Assembly: GCA_029747015.1 (NCBI GenBank)
Contig: JAKOGI010001328.1
Span: 32,501-96,500, forward strand
Reading direction: 5' to 3'
Source: Carnegiea gigantea
Lineage: Eukaryota > Streptophyta > Magnoliopsida > Caryophyllales > Cactaceae
Length of the DNA stretch: 64,000 nucleotides
In this document: positions 1-12,094 of the stretch, piece after piece
Layout of the letters: every line of letters begins with the position of its first letter
Position numbering within the stretch: position 1 is the first letter of the stretch
Made by a program: the position numbers and the translations under genes
Notes under the pieces: generated by a model
Database searches by the model: none
What the model saw: only the letters and a program-made list of their open reading frames with translations
Told to the model about the DNA's origin: nothing

Positions 1-83
1 TTCTATTCCAATTTCAGATTCATCAACTATTAATCCCCAATCGATTCTCCAAAAAAACTAATCTAGCATGATCATATGTTACA

Positions 84-2621
84 ATGGCTCAATCTAGTGA
101 TGGGAAGAAGTTTACTTATTTGCAATTTTTTTGAAAAAGTAATTAAAGGGGGTGGTATTAATAGGATAAGAGTGCATCTAGCTGGACAAAGTGGAGATGG
201 AGCTTGATGTAAAAAGGTGCCTAATGATGTTGCTTTTAAATGAATGAAAGTTTGAAAGAAATTGCTCAACAAAAATTAGAGCGACGAATGAATAGCGAAG
301 AAGGAAACCCCTTTAGATCTTCTAGTCTTGAGCAAGAATTTCAAAGGCATAATAAGGGAATTTCAATTAGTGAGGGTGGTAGTAGCAATCCTAATGCCAA
401 AAGTCATTAGAGAAGAGGAAAGCAAATTCAAGAATCACTTCCTAGTTTCCTTAAGGGGCTGTAGCTGGTGCCCAACCTTCAATCAAGGCAAAATTGTAAA
501 GTCTGGAAAAGTGAAGGCAAGTTGATTTGTTTATGGCTCGATTCTTTTATGATTGTTGCATTCCATTTAGTTGTGCCCATTCTATTTACTATCAAGAAAT
601 GATTAATGTTGTAGCCTCAATTGGTTTTGGTTATAAGGGCCTTAGTTATGATGTTTTGAGAGTCAACCTTCTAGCAGAAGTGAAAAATGAAGTGAAGTTG
701 TTTATTGACTCTTATAGAAGTGTTTGGAGTGATACTAGATGCCTTATCATGGGTGACAGATGGACTAATGGTAGGCACAAAGGTTTGATTAATTTTCTGG
801 TTTATTGCCCTAAAGGAATTGCCTTTATTAAATCTGTTGATGCCTTTGCTATTGTGACTGATGCTCAACTCCTTTGCAATCTGTTTTCTGAAACTGTTGA
901 TATAGTTGATGCTTCAAATGTTGTAACATCTTATTACTGGCAATGGGAGCAATTTTAAAACTATTGGGAGGTTGTTAAATGAGAAATATAAAAATATTTG
1001 TCGGTCTCCATGTGCCGCTCATTGCTTGAATTTGATCTTAAAAGATCCTTCTAAAATGCCTCATGTTGATCTTGCTCAATGTGGATCTCCAGTGACTAAG
1101 TTTTTATATAATCATAAATGACCATTGGGTTGGTTAAGGAAAAGACCTGGATGGATAGCGATATTACGTCATGGGGGTACAAGGGTTGCCACTACATTCA
1201 TTGCTCTGAAAAGTCATTATGACCATAAGCTTAATTTGTAAGCTATGGTTACTAGTTCTGAATTTCATGCGTGGAGACCTCCTAGATCAACAAGAGGCAA
1301 AGCAACAAAAGAGATCATTCTAGATTCTAAGTTTTGGAATGATTGTTTAGTGATTGTAAAAATTGTTTGTCATCTTATATGATTGCTTCGTATTGTTGAT
1401 TCCAATGATAAGTCAGCTTTAGGCTATGTTTATAAGGGGATGCATAGAGCACGAAAGGCAATTAAGGAAATTTTTAGGAATAAGAAAAGGTTGTATAGGC
1501 CTTACACTTGAATTGTATAGATGGGATAAGCAATTGTGCAAAAGTATACATCCTGTTGCTTACTGGTTAAATCCTGCATATATGAACGAGATAGTTTTTG
1601 CCAAAAGCCTAAGGTTATTGTTGGTTTGCTCAATGTTACCGACTCCAAGTTTGGTGGGAGTAGTTCAAAACTCATTGAAGAAACTAGAATCTTCAATGAT
1701 CGAGAGAAGGGATTTGGAAGACAATTAGCTGTGAGTACTATCAAGACTACTTGGCTAGGTATGCTACTAATTAAATTATTTTCTATTGTTAATAGTTCTC
1801 TAATATATTTGAGATAGCTTAATTTTGTATATGTACATTTGTATTTATTAACCTTTGTTTATTTTATGATTTTAATGTAGATCAGTGATGACAAATATTT
1901 GGACATGATTGTCCAAATGTCAAGAAATTAGACATAAAAATTCTTAATCAAACCGCATCATCTTCGGGGTGTGAGTGGAATTCGAGCATTTTCGAGTGCA
2001 TCCACACAAAGAAGAGAAATAGGTTGAAGCATGATAAGATGAATGATCTTGTCTATGCACATTATAATCTTTGATTAAAGAATAGGTAAGTTAACTTCTT
2101 TTTTCTTACAATTGCTATTATACTTTTTATGTGTAATGTTTATAATTCGTCTATTCATATGATATAGGCTTTATAATAAGAAAAGACCTTATGATCCAAT
2201 TGATAATGATTGTATAGAGAAATTGATTTTTGAGTGGTTGAGGATGAACCCCAAAATGAGCTAGAATATGCTGAGTTAGAAGAAATGCTTCATAATGAAC
2301 AAGCCTATTGACCTCATAATGAGCCAAGAGTTGGTATGTAATAAGTAATTTATGTGAATACTAATTACTTTATAAACTTTATAGATTCCTAACTCTCATT
2401 ACTTGTGAATTTTGTAAGTGTATGTTGATGATGATAATGATGATGATGATGATGATGATAACGGTCAAGGTAGTGGACCTCATGATAGTGACGATGAAGA
2501 TGACTTGATGAGGTATCCCGAAAGATTGGATTTATCTTCATATGGTGATGCTAGAGGGGGACATACACATGGCTATTGTAATGAAGTTGATTCTAGGGAT
2601 GACTATTTGTACTACTTGTGA
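84..2621 (+). pseudogene. hAT transposase (BED finger, DUF659, hAT dimerisation), broken
   Basis: Cut-and-paste transposase remnant. The likely start is the ATG at 84 (MAQSSDGKK). It is followed by a truncated BED zinc finger (about 100-200, core INRIRVHLAGQ) whose metal-binding cysteines appear changed or deleted. The DUF659 region lies in one open stretch at 527-958, containing DRWTNGRHKGLINFLVYCPKG. It continues in a different frame at 958-1130, with the conserved CAAHCLNLIL. The region 1290-1740 (YKGMHRARKAIKEIF, FGGSSSKLIEE) leads to the C-terminal dimerisation segment at about 1895-2080 (CIHTKKRNRLKHDKMNDL). After a probable intron, an acidic tail of repeated GAT codons lies at 2418-2621. 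At least four frame changes and several stops break it. The order and spacing match full-length plant hAT transposases, so it decayed in place. It cannot make active enzyme. Confidence 0.8.
2425..2461 (+). repeat. (GAT)n microsatellite in the hAT acidic tail
   Basis: A run of GAT/GAC triplets encodes poly-Asp at the C terminus of the hAT transposase. The second hAT copy has the complementary ATC run near 38330-38360, so the acidic tail is a family trait. Confidence 0.75.
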
Positions 2622-3001
2622 ATTAGACGTGGATTGTTTTTCTTCGTTGTTATGTGAACATTTTCTTTGTGCTTTTGTTGTTGACGTTAGCTTTGTTAAA
2701 TGTTACTTTATGGTACTCGTAGACATTAATTGTAGGATTATTCATTATTGTGTTTGTGCATTGAATGTGCGAAAAATGTGGGCCTTAAATACTCAAATTT
2801 ATGTTTATGTCACACTTTATCGTGTTGTATAGAACGACGTAGTAAAATTTTAAAAAAAATTACAACAATAATATATATAAAAAAATTGATAGGTTCACCA
2901 AGTTGTGCCGGTCTAACCCGCTTTGACGATAAATCGGGTCAACGACCCGCTTGTCCAACCGGTTTGATTACCAGGTTAGTTCTTTCAACATTGCTGGACA
3001 T

Positions 3002-4501
3002 CACATGGGTATAGGAAAACAAAACAAAGCCTCAAACATTTAACATATATGACTCTTACATAATTTACCTTTTTGTAAAAAAATCAACTGTTGTTACGAG
3101 AAGGTGGCAGAAGATAACTTAATTTATCTTATTAATGCATTCTACCAAAACAACAACTCCTCTTAGTGCGGGTCTGGCTTTTCTAGGTTTTAGGAGATCC
3201 AAATATTGGCAATCTTACCTTTACAGACATGACTGTCGATAGTGAGGCCATATAATGCATTGTACTAAAAGTCATGCATTATGTTTACCCAAAGTTATAA
3301 TATATTTTAACGATTTTTGGCTGGTGAAATTTTATTCCCTTGTGCACATATCTTACTCTTATTGATGTGTGAAAGTTTTTGAGACCTGCAAAAGTGTATT
3401 ACAATTTCGTGTTATTTTTATTATAAAATTGTAAATTCTAACGATATATACAGAGTCATGAATTCATTAATATATTAGATGTCCGTTTATATTCAACTAC
3501 GTTAATCATAATCTATTTTAATGCATAGAAAATCTTATAATTTATGCCACTCAAATAACTGTAATTTAATTGAAAAGGATTTTTTTAAAAAAATTAAAAT
3601 ATTATGTGCATCATATGAAATATTGTATGACTGATTATTTTATATATACATTCACTGCAGATAAAAACTTAAAAACTATCCTTTGCATCGCATGGAGGAT
3701 AGCATATTAGTTCCTATTAAAATAATAGTCAACATCCTATACTTTAAGGGTATTTATTCCATACATGCCATCAACAAGTCAATTATACTTGGAGGTCATG
3801 ATTTAACGAGTTCTTAGCTTACGTATCACATATAAATAAGACAGTTTCCTTCATTTTGTCTAGTGTTACCATTTGCATGTGATAAATGCACTCGGTCTCA
3901 TCATATACCTCAATTATAGGCATATTTGGTGTGCTTGTACAAATATCAATTCATATACACTTCGACTCATTAATTTGATATCATGCTTACTTATTCATTA
4001 CATATAAATAGCATATTTTCTTAATGTTGTCCAACTTGAAATGGCCTTGATTGGTAAGCCAGTAGCGTAAGTATTGAAAAGGGAACCATAGATATAATAG
4101 AGGTTGTATTAATTTTACTTTGAGATATACAAGCTCAAATGAGTTAGTGATGTTCGTAGCCATCCTTTAACATAAACCATCCATTTGTTGGTCCAATAAA
4201 TTTAAGAGTTTTTCGTTTAGGATATCCTAACTTTAGTTTATTTATTTATTTTTTATGTTTGGAATAAATCATGGTTGTGGAATAAATCATCCGTGTATTA
4301 AAGCCATGAAATCAAATGTATAGTCATTACATGAAACTCTAAACCCCACATGATAGACGATACAGATTGGGCTAAAACACATTCTTCGAACTACATAAAA
4401 TGTATGAACTCTCCAAAATATTGATAGATCAACATTTTAAGGTACTGGAAAATGAGGGGGACGTGAGGGTGATATAAATCACACTTTTGAGTTTTTACAT
4501 C
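3002..4501. other. AT-rich intergenic DNA without recognised genes
   Basis: No convincing coding sequence. A degenerate 34-bp repeat containing ACATATAAATA followed by a T/C-rich stretch occurs at about 3828-3862 and 4000-4033. It could be a decayed promoter duplication, but no open frame follows it. Confidence 0.5.
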
Positions 4502-4506
4502 CATCT

Positions 4507-6082
4507 TGTTGAGTTCGTGAGTATACAACCACAAGAGGGGGTGAATTGTGGTGTCTGATTTTCGCGTTGTAAATAACAAACACCCTCACAGAGGTTGTTC
4601 TCAAATGACAAACACCCTGATAGCTTGTTTGCACGGGGTGTTCTCAAATATTGCAGATGCGAAAATCACCAAGATAAATGCGAAAAATAAAGCACACACA
4701 ATTTTTACGTGGAAAACACCTCTAGCCCAACTGAGGTGTGAAAAACCACGACCTACCTCGTGTAGGATTTAACCACTTTCACTAACGGGCTTCACACGTT
4801 ACAAATGTAACACACCTTGTTACAACTTGCAACCACGTAACCTTCTTCCCAAAGACAGGTTACACCACGTCCAACCTTCGCAAGATTAGACACGTCCAAG
4901 TCCACACGACTAGGACACACTCACTCACTTTTCTGATCCAAGATCAGGGTTACAAACACCTTACAGGGGGTGCTTCTCACTAAGCAGATGTAAGGTACAA
5001 TGAAGATCCTATTATGCCAAAGGTTTGAAAACTCAAATCAAACACAGCTTGTCACGGTTTTGCTTTTCAGAATGAAGCTCAAGAATTTTAATGTAAAAAC
5101 CGAGTTTCCTGATTTTTTCCAGATTTTTCAGAAAGCTGTGTTGCTTCTCTTTTTCAGTCTGAGTTTTTTCTATCTGCTTCTCGGCTTCTCTATGGGAGAG
5201 AAAAGCTGCGGTTTTTAAACACAAGGTCCAACGGTCAAAAACCAAAGAATCAGCTAAGTATGGAAAATGATTTGCAAACAAAATATATTCTCCAACGGCT
5301 AATGATGAATTTATCCCAAAATATAAGGGATTTTGTTATCTTAAAAGATAACCCTTATCTTCCCATAGCCGTGAAGAGGTTTAAAGAGATTTTCAGCTTT
5401 TACCAAATCCGAAAATATAGTCATAGGAATCTTTTGATTTGGCAAATCTCCCAAACCTATTTTCGCAAATCTCCATAATATTTTCAAGAACTATCCTCTC
5501 CAGAAAAATAGCAATTTTGAAATTCAAAGAAAGTATTCTGGAGATCTTGGCCAACCAAAATGAATTTTCAAAAATAATCGGGTATGGCCACTGCAGTTCA
5601 GAAACACCCTAGGCACCCTGTTTGCAGGGTTGTTCGCAACTGGTGTTCTGAAGTACTTTAGCGCAAATACCGATTCAAGAGGTGTTTAAAATGATGTTTT
5701 CAATATTGGCATATTAACAAGAGTCTAATTAAATAAAACCTATATACCCAAGACTTCTTGTTTTGAACCAGTCATCTTGTCCGAGATTTGTAGAAGCTGC
5801 TGTGAACACCAAGGCCACCTTGTTTGCTGGGGTTGTTCTTTGCATTGCTAGAGTTCAGGAACACGCTTTACAATCAACTGTCGAGATGGTGTTCTTGACT
5901 TAATATGGAATCACCAAGTAAAACCTGTCTAGAAGACTTGTTCTCACATGTAGCAAACCGGTTAATACAATAAAGATCACAAACACCATTTAGGCCTATT
6001 TGGAGATCGTGTTCGGAGCAACATTACTTGGACAAATTTTTACACTTGGATTTGTTATCATCAAAACTAAATATAATCAACA
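4507..6082 (-). repeat. 3' LTR of Copia element 1
   Basis: On the + strand it reads TGTTGAGTTCG...AATCAACA; on the coding strand TGTTGATTATATTTAG...CGAACTCAACA. It has TG..CA termini with the inverted ends TGTTGA/TCAACA. It is about 1% diverged from 13810-15384. Confidence 0.93.
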
Positions 6083-6096
6083 AATTCCCCCGTTTT
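6083..6096 (-). other. Polypurine tract of Copia element 1
   Basis: On the minus strand the tract AAAACGGGGGAATT lies directly against the 3' LTR, the position of the plus-strand primer in reverse transcription. The matching site in copy 2 is AAAAAGGGAGAATT. Confidence 0.8.
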
Positions 6097-6411
6097 GATG
6101 ATGACAAACCAAGTGACCATATTGACAAAATTTAAACGCGCTTAACAACGTTTAATGCTGATAGGGATCTGCTGATAGGGATCCTCTAGGTGCTAGGTCA
6201 TATCTGGGATCCTCTAGGTGCTAGGTCATATCTGTCCATATGGTCTTATTCCCCCTTTTGGCATCATTAAAAAGTATAAGCAACAGGAGTAATGCAAGAA
6301 AAGCAATATAGAGCATAAGGTGCAAGTAGCATTAATAAAGGGATATTGCATTAAAAACATTACAATGCCAAAAAACTGAGATGAGAGGAAACAAGAGAAC
6401 AACCTAGAGAA

Positions 6412-8273
6412 TCAGGGAGCAGGGGGTGGTTTCGTTTGCAGAGAAGGGATGCTAGGGGCAAGAGTAGAGAGAAGTGCAAGCAAATCTTCATGGCGTTTGG
6501 CCAAGAGAGCTCGTTCCTCAGCAAGAGCAGCCTTGACAGCTGAGAGCTCATCCTTGAGGCGAGCATTGTCCTTAAGAACAGCCTCAACCTTGACAGAAGG
6601 TTGCCCAGAAACAGGTGGTTGAGGTGGTCGACGACCCTGTTTGGAGACTGACCCTTCGCCAACCTCATAGCCACACACTAGCAGAGTGTCAATCCCAATC
6701 TCATCAATGATTTGGGCCGCCACTCTTCGTGTGAGCACTATCCCAAAGTGCTCAAGCACCCTTGTCAACAGAAACCCATAGCCAAGATCATGTGCCCGGG
6801 TGGTGTTCGCAATTCGCTCTATGTGGCGAATCATGATTGCAGGGAGGTTTACTGGTTCCTCCCGATCCAGTAGGTCCACCAGACATTGATCGAAGGCATC
6901 TGCTGAGTTTCGCCCTTGACCTCGCGGTATTATGTTCTTGATGGTGAACATAAACAGTAGTTGGTGCAGGGAGGTCATTTCACCCTTCTTAACTGAGAGG
7001 GGTGTTCTCAGGCCCTGTTTTTGACTAAGGCGTTTGGACACCTCTAAGAGCCTGGCTGTTTCCAAGGCAGTTTTGTCTTCCCTCACATACACAGCAAATC
7101 CACGAGAATGGATGCCCAGAATGTCACCAAGGGTGGCTGCATCAAAGGAGAAATAACACTCATTGACAGTCACCACCCCATTTGTGACAGAGCAGTTGGC
7201 ATAGAACTCAGCCAACTCAGGCACAGAACACCCTTACTGGGTGTTTGCAAACAACTCAAGCCAGCCTTGGGCTCGAAGCTTGTTCAAGAACACCCTCAGA
7301 CCCTGTTCCTCGAAAAAGCTTACATTCACTACCTTCCCCCTGACGACATTGCGCTTTAGCAACTGCGCATGTTCGTCAGACATAGGAGAGGGAGTGAACT
7401 GCTTTGGGCGTTTAAGGACAGGAATAGAGGTGGTAGTTTCTGGTAGGGGGCTGTTCTGGGCTTTCGCTTGAGGGGTGTTTTGGCAGGAGAGGGCTTCACA
7501 GCAGGTTTATTGGTTGGTTTTGGAGGAGATTGTTCTTCAGAGGACTCGGAAAACACCGGTGTCCCCTGTTTGAAGGTGGTGTTCTCAGAGTCAGAACTCG
7601 AGAACCCTTCAGAAGAAGAAGAAATCTCCTCGATGATAGGAGCAGAGGGTTTGGAGGGACGATGAGAGGATTGAAACGCTAGCCTTGCAGATTTTCGAGA
7701 GGGCTTAGAGGATTGAGGAGAAGAGGGAGTTTGAGAGGGTTGAGACCTTGGTTGTGGCCTTGTTCGTGGCGTTCTGCTATGCCTAGACACAATTTTCACC
7801 CTCTTCCTTTTCTCTCCAGTTTGAAAGTCTGGAGTGGAGATTTCATCCTCAGGGAGAGAATTCTTCTCTAGACTCTCCTCTGACGACTCATTCGACTTCC
7901 CTTGGAAGTCGACATGCAGATCCTCCACAAACACACCTTCAACAGAGGCAGTCCCTGTTTCTGTCGCGGTGTTAGAGAACAACCCAGAAGAACAGGGCTC
8001 AAAATTAAACCCTTCAGGGGTTTCCAAGAATTGTTCTTGAGACCCCAACTTTGTTCCCTCTGACTCAACTAAAATGGGACAAGCAATTGCCCCTACGAGG
8101 AACACCAATTCCCTTCCACATTCAAAGGGAATATCATCCATCCCCATTCCCACTGATTTTAGGGACAAGCGATTCAGGAACTTGAAAGGCTTGTAAAGAA
8201 TTGGGCGAGGGGGAGCAGGGATTGAGGCTGCAAGAACGAGGGCTTTTGATTGAGAAGAGTTGTTGGAAGCCAT
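6412..8273 (-). pseudogene. Additional ORF of Copia element 1, broken
   Basis: This is the counterpart of the open frame at 30478-32334. It starts at the ATG complementary to 8271-8273 (MASNNSSQSK) and encodes the Ser/Pro/Lys-rich N-terminal half, the central domain and the C-terminal coiled coil. Three differences from copy 2 can be seen. One C is lost from a C-run near 7446-7450 and shifts the frame. CAA has become TAA at 7234-7236. A 6-bp (two-codon) length difference lies near 7165. Downstream of the TAA the frame stays open from 7224 to 6412 (270 codons), which points to recent decay. The C-terminal part keeps the motif NIIPRGQGRNSADAFDQCLV. Confidence 0.85.
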
Positions 8274-8292
8274 TGTTGCTAGAAGAGAGAGA

Positions 8293-8301
8293 TTAGGGTT
8301 T
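8293..8301 (-). promoter_or_regulatory. Gene-like leader of the additional ORF (telo-box, CT repeat), copy 1
   Basis: Upstream of the additional ORF the minus strand carries a (CT)n run (8374-8398), a CTTTATATG TATA-like word directly next to it, and the telo-box AAACCCTAA at 8293-8301, about 20 bases before an ATG in good plant context (AACAATGGC). Such features are frequent in plant 5' UTRs and core promoters. That they drive a separate transcript here is inference. Confidence 0.4.
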
Positions 8302-8738
8302 AAGGTGTTTGCAGGATGTTCGGTTTTTGCTTGAGGGCGAGATGAACGATAGTACTGAGAGCAGGGCATATAAAGAGAGAGAGAGAGAGAGAGAGAGCAG
8401 CCGAATCTTTGAGAAGATTTCTTGATTTGCAACGGGTAGGAGCATTAACATCTTGTGCCTTGGGAAGGAAAGAAAACACACCGAGCAACCAAGGGGCGTA
8501 CCTGTTCTCTGTATTATGCCTGTTCTTTGCCGTCTGATCTGATTCGATTAAATGGCATTAAGACGGCTCCAGTACATCCCCTTATGCTGTACTAAGTAGA
8601 TAAGAGACAAAAAAAAATGCACGCAATTCGGGTGTATGCAATCACATCCGTTATTAATAAAATTTGCAAACAGGGGGAGAGAACAGGGTGTAAAGGTTGA
8701 TCTTACCAAACCCAGTTCATGTTCTGGAAACAGGTATC

Positions 8739-11700
8739 TCAGGGTGTTCTCACCAACCCTAGTTCCAGTCTATTTCTTTCAAAATGATCTCTAGCGAGTG
8801 CCTTAGTGAATATATCAGCAATTTGATTTTCCGTTGAGCAAAAATTCATAGAGATTAAACCCTTTTCAACATTATCTCTCAAGAAATGATGTCGAATGTC
8901 AATATGCTTTGTTCTTTTATGTTGACATGGATTTTTGGCAATGTTAATTGCACTTGTGTTATCACAAAAAATAGGAATGCATCCAATGTCAACACAAAAG
9001 TCCTTAAGCTGTTGCCTTATCCACAACAGTTGAGCACAACATGAAGCTGCTGCAACATATTCAGCTTCTGCTGTGGACATGGCAACTGAATGTTGCTTCT
9101 TGGTAGCCCAAGATACCAAACAAGGTCCAAGAAAGTGAGCCATACCTGAGGTACTCTTTCTATCAACTAGGAATCCAGCATAATCAGCGTCAGCATATCC
9201 AACAAGATCAAAATTGCAACCTTTAGGATACCATAAAGCTAAATTGGGTGTATGTTTCAAATACCTTAGTATCCGTTTAACAGCCTTAAGATGAGTTTCC
9301 TTAGGGTTAGCTGAAAACGGGCACATAAACCAACACTAAAAACAATATCAGGTCTACTAGCGGTTAGGTATAAGAGTGACCCAATCATACCCCTATAGAG
9401 TTTCTCCTTAACTGAGGGACTCCCATCATCCATAACCAACTTGGTTGAAGGAGAAATAGGAGTGTCTATGGGTTTGGCTGACTCCATCCCAAAACGCTTA
9501 AGTAACTCCTTGATATACTTTTGCTGATGGATCATGGTGCCGTTTGGAGTTTGCTTGATTTGTAAGCCTAAGAAAAAATTAAGCTCACCCATCATGCTCA
9601 TCTCAAACTCACTCCTCATCATATTTGAAAATTCATTGCATAAATCATGATGAGTTGCACCAAATATAATGTCATCAACATATATTTGGACAATCAAAAA
9701 ATGTTCTCCCTTAGATTTTAGAAACAAGGTATTGTCTACCTTGCCTCTTCTAAAATCATTTTCAAGTAAAAAACTTGACAACCGTTCATACCAAGCTCTT
9801 GGAGCTTGTTTTAAACCATAAAGTGCCTTGTCAAGTTTAAAAACATGATTTGGAAAATCACCATTTTCAAAACCAGGGGGTTGTTTGACATACACCTCTT
9901 CTTTAAGGTATCCGTTTAGGAATGCACTTTTAACATCCATTTGATATAGCTTGATTTCCATATGAGCTGCAAAGGCTATTAAGATTCGAATAGCCTCAAT
10001 TCTAGCAACTGGTGCAAAGGTTTCTTCATAGTCGATCCCTTCTTCTTGATTGTATCCTTGTACAACCAGCCGTGCCTTGTTCCTAGTGACTGTTCCTGAC
10101 TCATCCAGTTTGTTTCGGAACACCCACTTGGTTCCAATGATTGTTCTCTCTGCAGGTTTAGGTACAAGGTGCCATACTTTGTTTCTCTCAAATTGATGAA
10201 GCTCTTCTTGCATAGCCGTGATCCAATCTGAATCTGCAAGAGCTTCATTCACACTTTTTGGCTCAATGTTAGAAAGAAAAGCATAGAAAGCACAAAAATT
10301 CTTTAGTTTAGATCTAGTTTGCACTCCAGTATTAATATCTGACAAGATTTGATCAAGAGGGTGCGAACTATGGTGCTTCCATGGTCGTGGAGTAAGAGGA
10401 TCCACAGACACATGCTCTACTCTAGTCGTAACATAATGCTTACGATCATCTCCCGAGCCTGTTTCTGCACATGTTTGTAAGTCTATTCCTGAAGAACACG
10501 GTTCCGAACAGGGTTCAGTGGTGTTTTCCCCTGTTTGGTGTTCACCTTGCCTGCTGTTCTGAGGAACACCTTCAGGAGTTGTTTTCTCCATGGTGTTCTT
10601 ACCTCGTTTATCTTGGAGCAACACTTCTTTTCGAACAAGACCTAATTCAAGTTCATCTTCCTGTGCATCATTCTCACTCAACACGTTAGATTCATTAAAA
10701 AGCACATGCACACTTTCCTCAACACACAAGGTTCTTTTGTTAAAGACTTTGTATGCCTTGCTGTGAGAAGAATAGCCAAGGAATATTGTCTCATCACTCC
10801 TAGGGTCAAATTTTCCTAAGGCATCCTTTCCATTATTATGCACAAAACACCTACAACCAAATGTCCTTAGGTGCGTAATATTGGGTTTTCTGCCCTTGAA
10901 AAGTTCATAAGGAGTTTTGCTTAAAATGGGTCTGATCATGCATCTATTTATAATGTAACATGAGGTGTTCAATGCTTCTGCCCAGAAATACCTAGGAAGA
11001 CCACTAGCTATAAGCATTGTTCTGGTCATGTCTTCCAGGGTTCGATTTTTGCGCTCAACCACCCCATTTTGTTGGGGTGTTCTTGGGGCTGAGAAGTTAT
11101 GATCAACACCATGTTCATTACAATAGTTAATAAAACTTGCATTTTCAAACTCAGTTCCATGATCAGATCTCAAGCTAATTAAAGAGTGTCCTACTCTCTT
11201 TTCAACCTTTTTGAGAAAGGCAATAAAATTCTCAAAGGTTTCATCTTTGGATGCCAAAAACAAGGTCCAAGTAAATCGAGAGTAATCATCCACTACAACA
11301 AGCACATACTTTTTCCCACCTCTACTGGTTACCCTCATGGGACCACACAAATCAATGTGTAATAATTCTAGAGGTCGAGTAGTGCTTACACATTTTTTCG
11401 ATTTAAAAGGAGATCTGACTTGTTTGCCTTTTGCACAAGCTTCACATACCTTGTCATCATTAAATTTGATGGAAGGTAGTCCAATAACTAGGTCTTTTGA
11501 AACAAGTTTGTTTAACAAGGATAAGCTCGCATGACCTAGTCTCTTGTGCCATAGCATTATATCATCATTTAATGGATTTAAACAAGTCAGATTATTTTGG
11601 GGAAGAGTGGAAATACAAACTTTATAAACATTTTGACATCGCTTCCCCCTCCACACAACATCTCCTGTGTCGTCATTCACAACCAAGCAACGTGTTTTTG

Positions 11701-12013
11701 AAAACAGTACTAGGTTGTTCTTGTCACACAGTTGGGACACACTTAGCAAATTGTGCTTTAACCCATCAACTAAGTGCACATTATCAATTGAGTGGGAGAG
11801 AGTTTTACCAATATTACCTATACCGACAATTGTCCCAGACTTGCCGTTTCCAAATGCTACACTCCCACCATTCAGAGCTGTAAGTGAGAGAAAGTTTGAT
11901 CTTTCACCAGTCATGTGCCGTGAACACCCACTATCAACAAACCACAACTGCCTGTTTCCAAGGGTGTTAATGGGGTTGTTCGTAAGGTTGTTCTCTCTCA
12001 CTTCAGCCTGCAA
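8739..12013 (-). pseudogene. pol: pol of Copia element 1 (PR-INT-RT-RNase H), one frameshift
   Basis: Polyprotein that processes, integrates and reverse-transcribes the element. In order: aspartic protease with [10 protein letters not shown]; integrase zinc finger (WHKRLGH...CEACAKGK) and D,D,E core ([27 protein letters not shown]); variable linker; RT with [12 protein letters not shown] and the YVDD box ([13 protein letters not shown]); RNase H with GYADADYAGF, STAEAEYVAAAS and KHIDIRHHF. The frame is open from 12013 to about 9311, then one base is missing compared with copy 2 (near 9311, between RT and RNase H). RNase H continues in another frame to the TGA at 8739-8741. It is in the same frame as gag, separated by the TGA at 12020-12022. 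No separate ATG is evident at its start. Confidence 0.92.
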
Positions 12014-12094
12014 AACAAATCATGGGTTAGTTTTGGGAACCCAAATCCACTTGGGTCCCGTTCTTTTAGACATGTAAAGCTCATCTTTTCTAAT

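Larger units (their letters stand above)
1..2993 (+). mobile_element. hAT DNA transposon, decayed, 3' end present
   Basis: The body encodes a degraded plant hAT transposase (next entry). The right end reads ..TTCTTTCAACATTG, which in reverse complement begins CAATGTTGAAAGAAC, the CA(A/G)TG start usual for hAT termini. The same terminus occurs on the complete copy at 37837-40722, which confirms the family and the end point. I could not find the left terminus: it lies before the window or is lost in the first 80 bases. The 8 bases after the end (CTGGACAT, 2994-3001) are therefore an unpaired TSD candidate. A stretch at 2880-2980 rich in CCGGT/CGGGT words is the subterminal region also seen in the second copy. 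Confidence 0.8.

Noticed and set aside
3828..4033. Two TATA-containing repeats as promoters of an unannotated gene
   Set aside because: No open frame or transcript-like signal follows either copy.
6412..7224. Independent 270-codon gene on the minus strand
   Set aside because: It is the C-terminal part of the additional ORF of Copia element 1 after an acquired TAA. The start at 7224 is not a conserved start codon.
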